A stretch of DNA of 64,000 bases from an uncultured Saprospiraceae bacterium (GCA_937929945.1 CALFUK010000039.1:1-64000); one strand, 5' to 3'; positions 17,939 to 26,679 are shown, counted from the stretch's first letter. Made by a program: numbers and translations. The notes: generated by a model from the sequence alone, not told the origin.

Positions 17939-18021
17939 TTATTAGGATGTCAAGGCGAAATAGCACTAAGATGCTGTATTCATTTGGGTGTATGACTGAT
18001 CTAAAGCATAGACGGTTCTAT
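17939..18021 (-). repeat. decayed leader repeat upstream of the GT4 gene
   Basis: On the minus strand the order CCGTCTATG, AGATCAGTCATACACCCAA, then CTTAGTGCTATTTCGCCTTG follows the intact repeat (CGTCTATG, AGATAACTAAGACACCCAA, CTTAG...CATTTCGCCCTG). It ends one codon before the gene ATG at 17938. It is about 83 nt long, so roughly 11 nt have been lost. The middle stem no longer pairs well. Confidence 0.6.
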
Positions 18022-18187
18022 CTAAGATCATGCTTAGCTTTATACCTCGGACTCAAATATCGAAATAAAATATATACTTTCATGAAGTCAATAATTACTA
18101 AAGGAAGATCATGATGTGCTCATTTGCAGAACAGATCAGATTTGTCGTCTTAATCGATATAGTTTCATTCAGAATTTAAATTTAGAA

Positions 18188-19156
18188 ATGCAACGATTTG
18201 CCCTTATGGGAGCAGCAGGCTTTGTGGCAGAGCGACACATGAAGGCCATCAAAGATACGGGCCATGAGCTCGTGGCAGCTATGGATACTACAGATTCAGT
18301 AGGCATCATAGATCGGTATTTTCCAGAGGCGGCATTTTTCGTAGAGTACGAGCGCTTGGACCGATACATAGCTAAACTACTACAGAAGGGGGAGGGCATC
18401 GACTATCTCTCTATCTGTACACCTAATCATCTGCATGATGCTCATATCCGATTTGGCCTGCGTAATGATGCACATGTGATCTGCGAAAAGCCTTTGGTGC
18501 TCAATCCTTGGAATGCGGTTGCCTTAGCTGAATTAGAACAAAAATATCAGCATCGGGTGAATTGCATTCTACAGCTCAGACTGCACGAACAGGCTATAGC
18601 CCTGAAGAAAAGAGTGTCAGCACAAGCTGTAGGAGAAGTACAAGATGTAGAACTGACCTATATCACAGCACGTGGACTGTGGTACTACGCTAGCTGGAAG
18701 GGCGATGAGGCTAAGTCAGGCGGCATAGCCACGAATATCGGCGTTCATTTCTTTGACTTATTACTCTGGCTTTATGGCGATGTGATTGAGAATGAGGTAC
18801 ACGTGTACACGCATGACAGAGCTGCGGGTGTACTGAGGCTGGAGCATGCTCATGTCCGGTGGTTTTTGAGTATCAATGAAGAGACACTTCCAGATGATGT
18901 CAAGGAAAATAAGCAGCGAGTGTACCGCCAGCTAAGGCTGGGTGATCAGGTATTTGATTTCAGTCAGGGCTTTGATGACCTGCATACGCGCAGCTATCAG
19001 CAGATTCTTGGAGGTGATGGATATGGCATCAGTGATGCGCTGCCAGCAATCGAGCTCGTCCATCAGATTCGTCATGCTGAGCTGTCTCCTCTTACTGATC
19101 AATGTCATCCTTTAGTTCATTTGCCTTTAACCATGCACCCTTTCAAACGTAGATAA
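18188..19156 (+). CDS. wbpB: UDP-GlcNAcA 3-dehydrogenase (WbpB/WlbA type)
   Basis: A 322-residue Gfo/Idh/MocA NAD-dependent oxidoreductase. GAAGFVAERHMKAI (8-21) is the Rossmann motif with the characteristic RHMKAI of WlbA/WbpB. CEKPLVLNPWN begins at residue 99, ITARGLWYYASWKGDEAKSGG carries substrate-binding residues, and ATNIGVHFFDLLLWL carries the catalytic His region. The family oxidises C3 of UDP-GlcNAc-uronate. Start at 18188 follows the family N-terminus. The next two genes encode the epimerase and aminotransferase of the same pathway. Its last codons (AAACGTAGATAA) lie inside a decayed leader repeat. Confidence 0.88.
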   Translation: MQRFALMGAAGFVAERHMKAIKDTGHELVAAMDTTDSVGIIDRYFPEAAFFVEYERLDRYIAKLLQKGEGIDYLSICTPNHLHDAHIRFGLRNDAHVICEKPLVLNPWNAVALAELEQKYQHRVNCILQLRLHEQAIALKKRVSAQAVGEVQDVELTYITARGLWYYASWKGDEAKSGGIATNIGVHFFDLLLWLYGDVIENEVHVYTHDRAAGVLRLEHAHVRWFLSINEETLPDDVKENKQRVYRQLRLGDQVFDFSQGFDDLHTRSYQQILGGDGYGISDALPAIELVHQIRHAELSPLTDQCHPLVHLPLTMHPFKRR

Positions 19157-19239
19157 AAGCTTATTTTTACCGCTGTGTTAGCTAAGCTGACACCTGATCG
19201 TAGCGCATGCTACGATCTAAAAGCCGTGGAGCTATAACT
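19142..19239 (+). repeat. decayed leader repeat carrying a perfect hairpin, before the epimerase gene
   Basis: It starts with AAACGTAGATAA, which is also the end of the wbpB reading frame, and continues with GTTAGCTAAGCTGACACC. These match the two arms of the intact repeat. The position equivalent to the unit ATG is 98 nt before the gene ATG at 19240. The last third is replaced by a perfect 9-bp hairpin (GATCGTAGC, loop GCAT, GCTACGATC; 19196-19217). Confidence 0.5.
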
Positions 19240-20304
19240 ATGAATGATATGAAGATATGCTGCATCATTGGCACCAGGCCGCAGATCATTAAGCAGGCTG
19301 CATTTCAAAATGCCCTGCGTGAGTATCCGCAAATCGAATGCCTGGTCATCCACACCCAGCAGCACTATGATCAGAATATGAGTCAGATATTCTTTGCAGA
19401 TCTGGATATGGCTGAGCCTGACTATAGTTTAGAAGTGGGGAGCCACAGCCACGCGACTCAGACAGCTCTGATGATGCAGAAGCTGGAGCCGATCCTCTTA
19501 GATGAGCAGCCTGACTACCTCATCGTCTATGGTGATACTAATTCGACTCTGGCAGGGACGCTGGTGGCGGCTAAGCTGAATGTAAAGATCGTCCATATCG
19601 AGGCAGGCCTGAGGAGTCACAACATGCTGATGCCAGAAGAAGTGAATCGAGTCATCACTGATCGTTTAGCTCATTTGGCATTCGCACCATCTCAAGCCGC
19701 CATGGATCAGCTCGGGCATGAAGGTCTGTCCCCTGTTGCCCATCTTAGTGGTGACATCATGAAGGATTTGGTGTGTCGCTATCTTGACCATCTGGCAGAT
19801 AACAGAAAGTCAAAAACAGAGTACCTATACGCCACGATCCATCGGCCATATAACACTGATGATCAGGATAGAATTTTGACTTTGCTGCAAGCACTGAATG
19901 CCTTGCCTCAGCGGGTCATCTTTTCTCTACACCCACGGACTAAAGCTTCGATGGCCTCTGCGCAGATCGACTTGGGCGAATACGACAACGTGAGCTTTAT
20001 TTCTCCAGTCAGCTACACGGACAATCTGAGCTATATTTATCACGCCACCGCATTAATAACGGATTCAGGAGGCATGCAAAAGGAGGCTTACTGGTTAGAG
20101 AAAAAATGCATCACGATTAGATCAGAGACCGAATGGACGGAGACCTTAGCCAATGATTGTAATCAGTTAATCTATGCGGATATGAGTCAGCTGAAAGACG
20201 CTGTCGCTACGCCATGCGGGCTATTCGAGAGATCACTTTATGGAAATGGAGACGCTGCAACTTATATTTTACGCACCCTGGTAGCGGATTGGTTGACTCA
20301 CTGA
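19240..20304 (+). CDS. UDP-GlcNAc 2-epimerase family (WbpI/WecB type)
   Basis: A 354-residue non-hydrolysing epimerase that inverts C2 of a UDP-N-acetyl sugar. CCIIGTRPQIIKQAA is the N-terminal signature; HTQQHYDQNMSQIFF, VYGDTNSTLAG, HIEAGLRS and MPEEVNRVITDRLAHLAFAPS follow as in WecB. ITDSGGMQKEAYWLEKKCITIR is the UDP-binding C-terminal motif. Given wbpB beside it, the likely substrate is UDP-2,3-diacetamido-glucuronate (WbpI reaction), but WecB activity cannot be excluded. The longer start at 19207 falls inside a hairpin and is rejected. The 3' end overlaps the convergent aminotransferase by 7 bases. Confidence 0.85.
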   Translation: MNDMKICCIIGTRPQIIKQAAFQNALREYPQIECLVIHTQQHYDQNMSQIFFADLDMAEPDYSLEVGSHSHATQTALMMQKLEPILLDEQPDYLIVYGDTNSTLAGTLVAAKLNVKIVHIEAGLRSHNMLMPEEVNRVITDRLAHLAFAPSQAAMDQLGHEGLSPVAHLSGDIMKDLVCRYLDHLADNRKSKTEYLYATIHRPYNTDDQDRILTLLQALNALPQRVIFSLHPRTKASMASAQIDLGEYDNVSFISPVSYTDNLSYIYHATALITDSGGMQKEAYWLEKKCITIRSETEWTETLANDCNQLIYADMSQLKDAVATPCGLFERSLYGNGDAATYILRTLVADWLTH

Positions 20305-21431
20305 GTCACATCAAAAAGCTTTATCTCCTTAATGATTACATCCTGAATCGCAGGTGTCAGCTCTGTATGCATCGGAAGCGAGAGGACAGCGTCACATAGC
20401 ATTTCTGTATGTTGTAATCCATCACGGGCTACATCATTTGGCAGAAAGGCCGCTTGCCTGTATAGTGGTATCGGATAGTATACCATAGATGCTATGCCAG
20501 CTTGCTTCAAGTGCTGCTGCAGTGCATCTCTTTTCCCCAGCTTGACTTTGATGGTGTATTGATGATAGACATGGTTAGAATATTGGGACTCTATGGGAGT
20601 ATCGATCCAGTCCAGATCTTGCAGTTGCTCCGTATAATAGGCTGCGGCCATTTGCCTGGCTTTGATGTATTGCTCGAAGTGTCGCAGTTTTACTGATAGG
20701 ACGGCTGCTTGGAGTGCATCTAGTCTGGAGTTGACCCCGATGATGTCATGTTGGTACTTCTTACGCTGACCATGATTAGCGATCATTCTTATCTTTTCGG
20801 CCAGTGCATCGTCATCTGTGCAGATGGCACCACCATCACCATAGCAGCCTAGATTTTTGGTGGGGAAGAATGAAGTACATCCGATGTGGCCTATGGTGCC
20901 CGACATCGCATTAGTTTGGTCTGTGCCTATATATGTGGCGCCGATCGCCTGCGCATTATCTTCTATGACGAAGAGCCCATGCAGCTTAGCTATCTTCATG
21001 ATGCTGTCCATGTCGCAGCTTTGTCCAAATAAATGCACTGGTACGATGGCCCGTGTCCGTTCGGTCAGAGCTGCTTCGATTTGTGCTGCCGAGATGTTGA
21101 AGCTGACTGGGTCCACATCTATCATCACGGGTGTGTATCCCAGAAGTGAGATCACCTCAGCTGTGGATACATAGGTGAAGCTGGGCACAATGATCTCAGC
21201 GCCTGGCTCTAAGTCCAGACTCATTAAGGCTATTTGAAGTGCGTCAGTCCCATTAGCACAGCTGATGACGTGGGCCGTTCCCAGATGGTCTGCCAGTGAT
21301 TGTTCGAAGGCAGCTACGACAGGCCCTTTGATAAATTGTCCTGAAGCTAAGACTTCGCTGATGGCTTCATCGATCTCTGATTTAATGTGTTGGTATTGAC
21401 CTTTGAGGTCGACCATAGGGATCTTGCTCAT
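20298..21431 (-). CDS. wbpE: DegT/DnrJ/EryC1 aminotransferase (WbpE/WlbC type)
   Basis: A 377-residue PLP-dependent sugar aminotransferase. The PLP lysine is Lys192 in SFFPTKNLGCYGDGG. GTDALQIALM, PVHLFGQSCDMD and EDNAQAIGA complete the fold. In the WbpB-WbpE pathway it adds the 3-amino group to UDP-3-keto-GlcNAcA using glutamate. It is on the opposite strand to wbpB and the epimerase and is preceded by three leader repeats. Its ATG overlaps the stop of an 11-codon minicistron (ATGA), so translation is probably coupled to the repeat leader. Confidence 0.88.
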   Translation of the reverse strand: MSKIPMVDLKGQYQHIKSEIDEAISEVLASGQFIKGPVVAAFEQSLADHLGTAHVISCANGTDALQIALMSLDLEPGAEIIVPSFTYVSTAEVISLLGYTPVMIDVDPVSFNISAAQIEAALTERTRAIVPVHLFGQSCDMDSIMKIAKLHGLFVIEDNAQAIGATYIGTDQTNAMSGTIGHIGCTSFFPTKNLGCYGDGGAICTDDDALAEKIRMIANHGQRKKYQHDIIGVNSRLDALQAAVLSVKLRHFEQYIKARQMAAAYYTEQLQDLDWIDTPIESQYSNHVYHQYTIKVKLGKRDALQQHLKQAGIASMVYYPIPLYRQAAFLPNDVARDGLQHTEMLCDAVLSLPMHTELTPAIQDVIIKEIKLFDVTQ

Positions 21432-21463
21432 GAGTGATTTTTCGTTTGTAGCTGTATTTTCAT
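21428..21463 (-). CDS. 11-codon minicistron coupled to the aminotransferase gene
   Basis: An ATG stands where the next repeat unit would start. It opens an 11-codon frame (MKIQLQTKNHS) whose TGA overlaps the aminotransferase ATG as ATGA. It has the same ATGAAA opening and the same A/T-rich leader (AAATTTAAACAT) as the genes that directly follow repeats elsewhere. It may be a leader peptide that delivers ribosomes to the real start. The peptide itself may have no function. Confidence 0.5.
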   Translation of the reverse strand: MKIQLQTKNHS

Positions 21464-21751
21464 ATGTTTAAATTTTGGAACTGAATGCCTATAAGCAAAT
21501 AGCTAAGTTTAATCATCCACTTGGGTGTCGTAATTATCTACGTCATAGACGTTTCATATGTTTAAATTTCAGGGTGAAATGCCAATCTGCAAATAACTAA
21601 GTTCAATCATCCGCTTGGGTGTCTTAATTATCTACGTCATAGACGTTTCATGTAGCTGTTATTCGGTTCTGACGTCTATGTCTGTCAGTGAATTGCTGAA
21701 TTTTAATCATCCACTTGGGTGTCGTAGTTATTTAAATTTTTGATGTTTCAT
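21464..21751 (-). repeat. three tandem leader repeats between neuA and the aminotransferase gene
   Basis: Units on the minus strand start at 21751, 21651 and 21557, with lengths 100, 94 and 94. The two downstream units open ATGAAACGTCTATGACGTAG. The first unit opens inside neuA: its ATGAAACATC is in frame as codons of the last residues Met-Lys-His, and TAA follows. The middle unit forms the full 13-bp stem; the last one has two mismatches. The array reads towards the aminotransferase gene. Confidence 0.9.
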
Positions 21752-22408
21752 GAGGGCCTCTGCGATGATCCAGTCCTCTGGCTCATCGATCTCAAAGGCT
21801 GTATAGTCTGCCATCTCATAGATGCCGATCCGTCCGCTGAGTCTATTTTTTTCTTGCTTGATGCTGCTGACCTGACTGATGTATATCGCGCCATTCTCTT
21901 GTAAGTGGCCGTTAAAGTCTTGTCGCCGTGGTCGTTCATATGGATTGTAGTTCAGTGCCTTGCCTTCATCAGTCCAGAGGAAGTGTTTGGCTCTGACACA
22001 GGATAATATCGAGTCATACTCAGGTTTGTCTGCCAGACTGATGGCCGTCGATATGTCTTCTGATGTCGTATATGGAGAGGTCGCCTGCAGCAGGACCATC
22101 AGGTCATCTGCTTTTAAGTCTGACTGACCCAAGTAGTCCAGCATAGCTGATTCAGTGGATGCTTCATGAGTTGCTGTATGCGCAGCTCGATAGTATAGCT
22201 CTAACTTTGAAAAATCATATTCACTGATAGCGTCTTCTATTTCTTTGGAGTCTATGCTTAGCACGATTCTGTCCACTCTGCCGCATTGTTGTGCTGCATC
22301 GATTACCCAATACACCAGAGGCTTGCCCAAGAATGATTTGATATTCTTTTTGGGGATGGACTGACTGCCAATGCGGGTGGGGATAAAGGCTATGGTCTGA
22401 CTCATCAC
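21728..22408 (-). CDS. neuA: acylneuraminate cytidylyltransferase family protein
   Basis: A 226-residue CMP-nonulosonate synthetase. IPTRIGSQSIPKKNIKSFLGKPLVYW is the CTP-binding N-terminus, and LLQATSPYTTSEDI the second conserved block. It activates a sialic-acid-like sugar as CMP-sugar for glycan assembly. The start overlaps the neuB stop by 4 bases (ATGA). The last seven residues (MKHQKFK) and the stop codon are encoded by the beginning of a leader repeat, so the present C-terminus was created or replaced when the repeat arrived. Which nonulosonic acid is made cannot be told. Confidence 0.87.
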   Translation of the reverse strand: MMSQTIAFIPTRIGSQSIPKKNIKSFLGKPLVYWVIDAAQQCGRVDRIVLSIDSKEIEDAISEYDFSKLELYYRAAHTATHEASTESAMLDYLGQSDLKADDLMVLLQATSPYTTSEDISTAISLADKPEYDSILSCVRAKHFLWTDEGKALNYNPYERPRRQDFNGHLQENGAIYISQVSSIKQEKNRLSGRIGIYEMADYTAFEIDEPEDWIIAEALMKHQKFK

Positions 22409-23226
22409 TTACGTAAGCTTTCTTTTTTTGCTAGTTCTCCTGGGCTCAGGGTGCGAGCGTGATTGCCGGTCAGTGCTTTCTCGATGGCTCTAACGCCTTT
22501 CACCAGCTTGATAAATCCTATGGGCTCTACGGAAGCCATCTGATCTGAGCCCCACATGGTGCGATCGAGTGTGATGTGTCTTTCGATCCACCTCACGCCC
22601 AGAGCTACTGTGGCAAAGGTGGTGATGAGGCCATATTCATGTCCACTGTATCCCACCACTCTTTTATATTTCTCTTGCAGCCAGCTGATGTATTCCAGCT
22701 GTAAGTCTTCTACGGGGCAGGGGTAGGTCGAGTTAGTGTGCATGATGATGTCTGGATCGCTATGCTGCACAGCGGTCTCTATCTCGGCCTCCGTGGACAT
22801 GCCAGTGGAGATGATGAGCTGATCGAATGACTTCCGAGCGTATGCCAGAAGCTCTAGATCAGTGATCATAGCAGAAGGTATCTTACTGAGGCTACCGTAC
22901 TGCTTCATAAAGTCAGCTGAGGGCTTATCCCAGACAGAGGCAAACCACTTGATCTGCTTAGATCGGCAGTAAGCGTCTATTTCATCGTACTCCGCTTGGC
23001 TGAATTCTAACTTGTGCTTGTAGTCGATGTATGACATCTGGCCCCATGGGGTCTCTTTTATCAATTGCTTTTGGCTCTTCGGTACAGAGATATCAGGACG
23101 CCTCTTTTGAAATTTGACATAGTCACATCCTGACTGTACAGCCGTATCGATCAGCTGCTTAGCAATGCTCAGATCACCATTATGGTTGATGCCTATCTCC
23201 GCGATGATGTATACTTTATCGGACAC
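22405..23226 (-). CDS. neuB: N-acetylneuraminate synthase family protein (short form)
   Basis: A 273-residue PEP-dependent TIM-barrel synthase. IAEIGINHNGD, DYVKFQKRRPD, STGMSTEAEI, NSTYPCPVEDL, GYSGHEYG and ERHITLDRTMWGSDQMAS follow the NeuB order. It condenses PEP with an N-acetyl hexosamine-derived aldose to give a nonulosonic acid. The C-terminal antifreeze-like SAF domain found in about 340-residue NeuB is absent; short forms of this length exist in other polysaccharide clusters. The start is GTG at 23226. It is the first gene of the neuB-neuA pair. Confidence 0.88.
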   Translation of the reverse strand: MSDKVYIIAEIGINHNGDLSIAKQLIDTAVQSGCDYVKFQKRRPDISVPKSQKQLIKETPWGQMSYIDYKHKLEFSQAEYDEIDAYCRSKQIKWFASVWDKPSADFMKQYGSLSKIPSAMITDLELLAYARKSFDQLIISTGMSTEAEIETAVQHSDPDIIMHTNSTYPCPVEDLQLEYISWLQEKYKRVVGYSGHEYGLITTFATVALGVRWIERHITLDRTMWGSDQMASVEPIGFIKLVKGVRAIEKALTGNHARTLSPGELAKKESLRK

Positions 23227-23586
23227 GCTTCAAAATTAGCGAATCCTAATGGAGTGCACTGCATCCTCTGTAAAATGGTGTGGATAACAGATTGCATTTT
23301 TACAATTAACTTCGGTGTAATTTCTATAAAAAGTGATGCAAAATTGTTGGATGGGCAGATCAGAATGCATGGCACGTTATAGCAGGCTTTCATTAGTTGA
23401 TCCCGCTTGCATCCTTGATCGGCGTTATAAAATACTTACATGAATTGTCAAGTAGAGCTGTCCTTTCCAGTATGTAAGGATTCAGTCAGATCGCCACATT
23501 CTTATCTCTATGCACAACTTATCGTCACAGAAAACATTCTTACATTGTCAACATTCAGATTTACTGACTAATCGCACGCTTGCCTC
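23227..23586. other. 360-nt divergent intergenic region, neuB / selO
   Basis: No convincing gene is present. On the minus strand TAATTTTG (23231-23238) fits the -7 pattern but ends only 4 nt before the GTG of neuB, so transcripts would be almost leaderless if it were used. On the plus strand TTACATTG near 23543 is a poor -7 match for selO. I see no leader repeat here. Confidence 0.4.
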
Positions 23587-25152
23587 ATGAATACTATAGT
23601 AGAAGATCGCTTTATTGCAGAATTGCCAGCTGATCCTGAGACATCTAATCAAAGAAGACAGGTCATGGAAGCCGCATTTTCCTATGTAGCACCTAAGACA
23701 CCAGCTCATCCCCAGCTGATCCATGTTTCCGATGAAATGATGGCAGAATTAGGCTTTACGGATACTGATGTCAGATCAGAAGAATTCCTTCAGTACATGA
23801 GCGGAGCGAAGCTGATGGCGGGATCGCAGCCTTACGCTATGTGCTACGGTGGGCATCAGTTTGGCCATTGGGCTGGACAGCTGGGTGATGGCAGAGCGAT
23901 TAATCTAGGTGCGGTGCTGCATGATGATCAGTCCTGGATGCTGCAGCTGAAAGGTGCTGGGCCGACGCCGTATTCGAGGACTGCCGATGGTCTGGCTGTA
24001 CTTCGCTCCTCCGTCAGGGAGCATCTCTGTAGCGAAGCCATATACCATTTGGGTGTAGCCACTACCAGATCATTATCCTTAGCCTTGACAGGGGATCAGG
24101 TACTGCGCGATGTCCTCTATGATGGTAATGCTGCTTATGAAAAAGGTGCCATCGTCTGCCGAGTGGCTCCCTCATTCATTCGCTTTGGTAATTTTCAAAT
24201 ATTCGCCAGTCGTTCAGATGTAAAGAATCTACAGCTACTTGCCGATCATACCATCAAGTCCTTTTATCCTGAGATCAAGCTTACAGGACCTGCTGCCTAT
24301 GTGGAATTATTTCGGGCTGTATCTGATAGGACGCGCCAGATGATCGTGGACTGGCAGCGGGTAGGATTCGTACACGGAGTCATGAATACGGATAATATGT
24401 CAATCCTCGGCCTGACCATTGATTATGGACCTTACGGCTGGCTGGAAGCGTATGATCCGCAGTGGACGCCTAATACCACTGACAAGGAGCATCGTCGATA
24501 CCGCTATGGCAACCAACCAGCCATAGCCCAGTGGAATCTGTTCCAACTGGCTAACGCGCTTTTTCCAATAGTCAATGATGCTAAGCCACTGGAAGAGATT
24601 CTCAATCAATTTCAAGCTAGATATCTGGAAGATGAGCTGAATATGATGCGAGCAAAACTGGGCCTGGTAGAGGTAAAAGAAGAGGATGCACCATTGGTCA
24701 AAAAGCTGGAGGACGCGCTGCATTCATCTGAAACGGACATGACCATCTTTTATCGACAGCTCTGTGCTGTTAGAGCTGACCATACAAGTACCGAAGTACT
24801 GGACCTATTGGCACCAGCCTTTTATCGACCAGCAGAAATAGCATCAGTGATCAAGGACAGCTGGATAGAGTGGATACAGGCCTATTTAGATAGACTTAGA
24901 GCAGAGAATCAGTCAGATGAACAGCGAGCAGTGCAGATGAGACGGGTCAACCCGAAGTATGTCCTGCGCAACTACATGGCTCAATTAGCCATTGATGAAG
25001 CCGATAAGGGAGATTATCGCTTGATTGATGAGTTATATCAGCTGCTGAAGCGTCCCTATGATGAGCAGGTAGAAAGTGAGAAATGGTATGCACTACGTCC
25101 AGAATGGGCGAGGAATAAGGTAGGTTGTTCTATGTTATCATGTAGTTCTTAG
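23587..25152 (+). CDS. selO: SelO pseudokinase, protein adenylyltransferase
   Basis: A 521-residue YdiU/SelO protein, which AMPylates target proteins on Ser/Thr/Tyr, in bacteria with a role in redox stress. Family motifs: MCYGGHQFGHWAGQLGDGRA, LQLKGAGPTPYSR, LRSSVREHL, FVHGVMNTDNMSILGLTIDYGPYG with the catalytic Asn and Asp. The C-terminus is Cys-Ser-Ser, with Cys in the position that is selenocysteine in eukaryotic SelO. It converges on the DEAD-box helicase gene with a 17-nt gap. Confidence 0.95.
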   Translation: MNTIVEDRFIAELPADPETSNQRRQVMEAAFSYVAPKTPAHPQLIHVSDEMMAELGFTDTDVRSEEFLQYMSGAKLMAGSQPYAMCYGGHQFGHWAGQLGDGRAINLGAVLHDDQSWMLQLKGAGPTPYSRTADGLAVLRSSVREHLCSEAIYHLGVATTRSLSLALTGDQVLRDVLYDGNAAYEKGAIVCRVAPSFIRFGNFQIFASRSDVKNLQLLADHTIKSFYPEIKLTGPAAYVELFRAVSDRTRQMIVDWQRVGFVHGVMNTDNMSILGLTIDYGPYGWLEAYDPQWTPNTTDKEHRRYRYGNQPAIAQWNLFQLANALFPIVNDAKPLEEILNQFQARYLEDELNMMRAKLGLVEVKEEDAPLVKKLEDALHSSETDMTIFYRQLCAVRADHTSTEVLDLLAPAFYRPAEIASVIKDSWIEWIQAYLDRLRAENQSDEQRAVQMRRVNPKYVLRNYMAQLAIDEADKGDYRLIDELYQLLKRPYDEQVESEKWYALRPEWARNKVGCSMLSCSS

Positions 25153-25169
25153 CCTTGTCGTAATAGGGC

Positions 25170-26504
25170 TTATTTACGCTTCTTTTTTTGCCTTTTTTTG
25201 ATCGGTTTGCCGTATTTGATTTTCATGGCTTCTGCTCGGCGAATTTTCCGATTGACCTTTTTATTCTTTTCTTTTTTCTCATGAAAAGCAGGGCCAGAGG
25301 GTTCTGTCTTTTTGACCTTATGTACATTAAATGGTACGTATTCGCTTGGCTTTTCCAGTGCGATCAGTTCATCGGATAGCTCCACGTCTTCAGGGAGTGC
25401 TTTGATTAGAATGCTTTGATTCATTAATCCTTCGATCTCTGTCAAATAGGGTAGGTCTGCTTCCGATATGAATGAGATCGCTACCCCTTTAGTCTCGGAT
25501 CGGCCGGTTCGTCCAATTCTGTGGATGTACTTTTCAGGTGTATCGGTGAGGTCAAAATTGATGACATGGCTGACCATACTCACGTCCAATCCTCTGGCGA
25601 TGATGTCAGTGGCAATCAGGCATCTGCAGCTTCCTGCTTGAAATTGATTGACTGTCTCGAATCGATTGTTTTGTGATTTTGATGAGTGGATGATGCCGAG
25701 AGAGTCTTCCATCTCTGGCAGCAGAGCTTCGTAGATGGCGTCTGCGTATTTTTTAGTCTTAGCAAAGACCAATACTTTTTTGAATTCCTCAGCCTTCAGT
25801 AGAGATCGGAGTAGGTTGACTTTGCTGTTAAAGGTTTCTATGCGATAACCAGACTGATCGATGTGCTCCAGTGGTGCTCCAGAAGGAGCTGTCTCTATCT
25901 TCTCATAGTATTCAGTGAATTCCTTTATGACTAATTCTACCTCCTCAGTCAGGGTGGCTGAAAACATCAGGTGCTGCCTTCTATCAGGCATATAGTCAAT
26001 GATCCACCTCAGCTGGGTACGAAACCCGAGATTGAGCATCTCATCAACTTCGTCAATGATGACTTGCTTTAGAAACTTCGTCTTGAGAACACCATCAGTC
26101 ATCAGGTCTGCCAGCCTGCCAGGTGTACCGACGACGATGTCTACGCCTTCATGAATGGCTGCTTTCTGCGTCTTAATATTCGTGCCTCCATAGACGCCTT
26201 TAATTCGAATATTTATATAGGTGGATAGGCTTTCGGCCGCTTCGACCACCTGAGCTACCAGCTCTCTCGTAGGCACCACGATCAGGACTTGTGCGTGGAG
26301 AGACTCCGTGAATTTCCACATCCTGAGTACGGGGAGGAGATAGGCAAAAGTTTTACCCGTACCGGTCTGAGCTATGCCCACGACGTCTTTACCCGCCATA
26401 ATGGAAGAAAAGACCTTAGACTGGATAGCCGTGGGCTTTCTCAGCGACAGGTCCGCCAGTGCGTTGAATAAGGGCTTACTAAGATTTAGTTCAGTGAATT
26501 CCAT
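25170..26504 (-). CDS. DEAD-box RNA helicase
   Basis: A 444-residue ATP-dependent RNA helicase. Motifs in order: Q motif (FTELNLSKPLFNAL...KPTAIQ), AQTGTGKT, PTRELVAQ, GGTNIKTQ, TPGRLADL, motif II as DEVD rather than DEAD, SATL, ATDIIARGLD and HRIGRTGR. The C-terminal 70 residues are Lys-rich (KKNKKVNRKIRRAEAMK), a basic RNA-binding tail. The DEVD variant is seen in other Bacteroidota homologues as far as I recall. Likely role is ribosome assembly or RNA remodelling; no specific subfamily can be assigned. Confidence 0.92.
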   Translation of the reverse strand: MEFTELNLSKPLFNALADLSLRKPTAIQSKVFSSIMAGKDVVGIAQTGTGKTFAYLLPVLRMWKFTESLHAQVLIVVPTRELVAQVVEAAESLSTYINIRIKGVYGGTNIKTQKAAIHEGVDIVVGTPGRLADLMTDGVLKTKFLKQVIIDEVDEMLNLGFRTQLRWIIDYMPDRRQHLMFSATLTEEVELVIKEFTEYYEKIETAPSGAPLEHIDQSGYRIETFNSKVNLLRSLLKAEEFKKVLVFAKTKKYADAIYEALLPEMEDSLGIIHSSKSQNNRFETVNQFQAGSCRCLIATDIIARGLDVSMVSHVINFDLTDTPEKYIHRIGRTGRSETKGVAISFISEADLPYLTEIEGLMNQSILIKALPEDVELSDELIALEKPSEYVPFNVHKVKKTEPSGPAFHEKKEKNKKVNRKIRRAEAMKIKYGKPIKKRQKKKRK

Positions 26505-26679
26505 TCGTAGCGCAAAGAAACAGATAAATTCTGGATCTATTATGCAACGCTGCGTTTCGAGTATCTGAGGATCCGAGTGGTAGCATTCATATCACTCAAA
26601 CGAGTTCAGATCCTTCTACCATGGAAGAAGGCAGTCAGCTACTGCTTTCATTGCAACAGTCCCATTTTATGATATGTAT

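Noticed and set aside
18100..18187. Leader repeat before wbpB
   Set aside because: Only CATTCAG and an A/T-rich end match, and the core loop motif is absent.
23587..25152. Selenocysteine-containing SelO
   Set aside because: The C-terminal motif is Cys-Ser-Ser with a normal Cys codon followed by a true stop.
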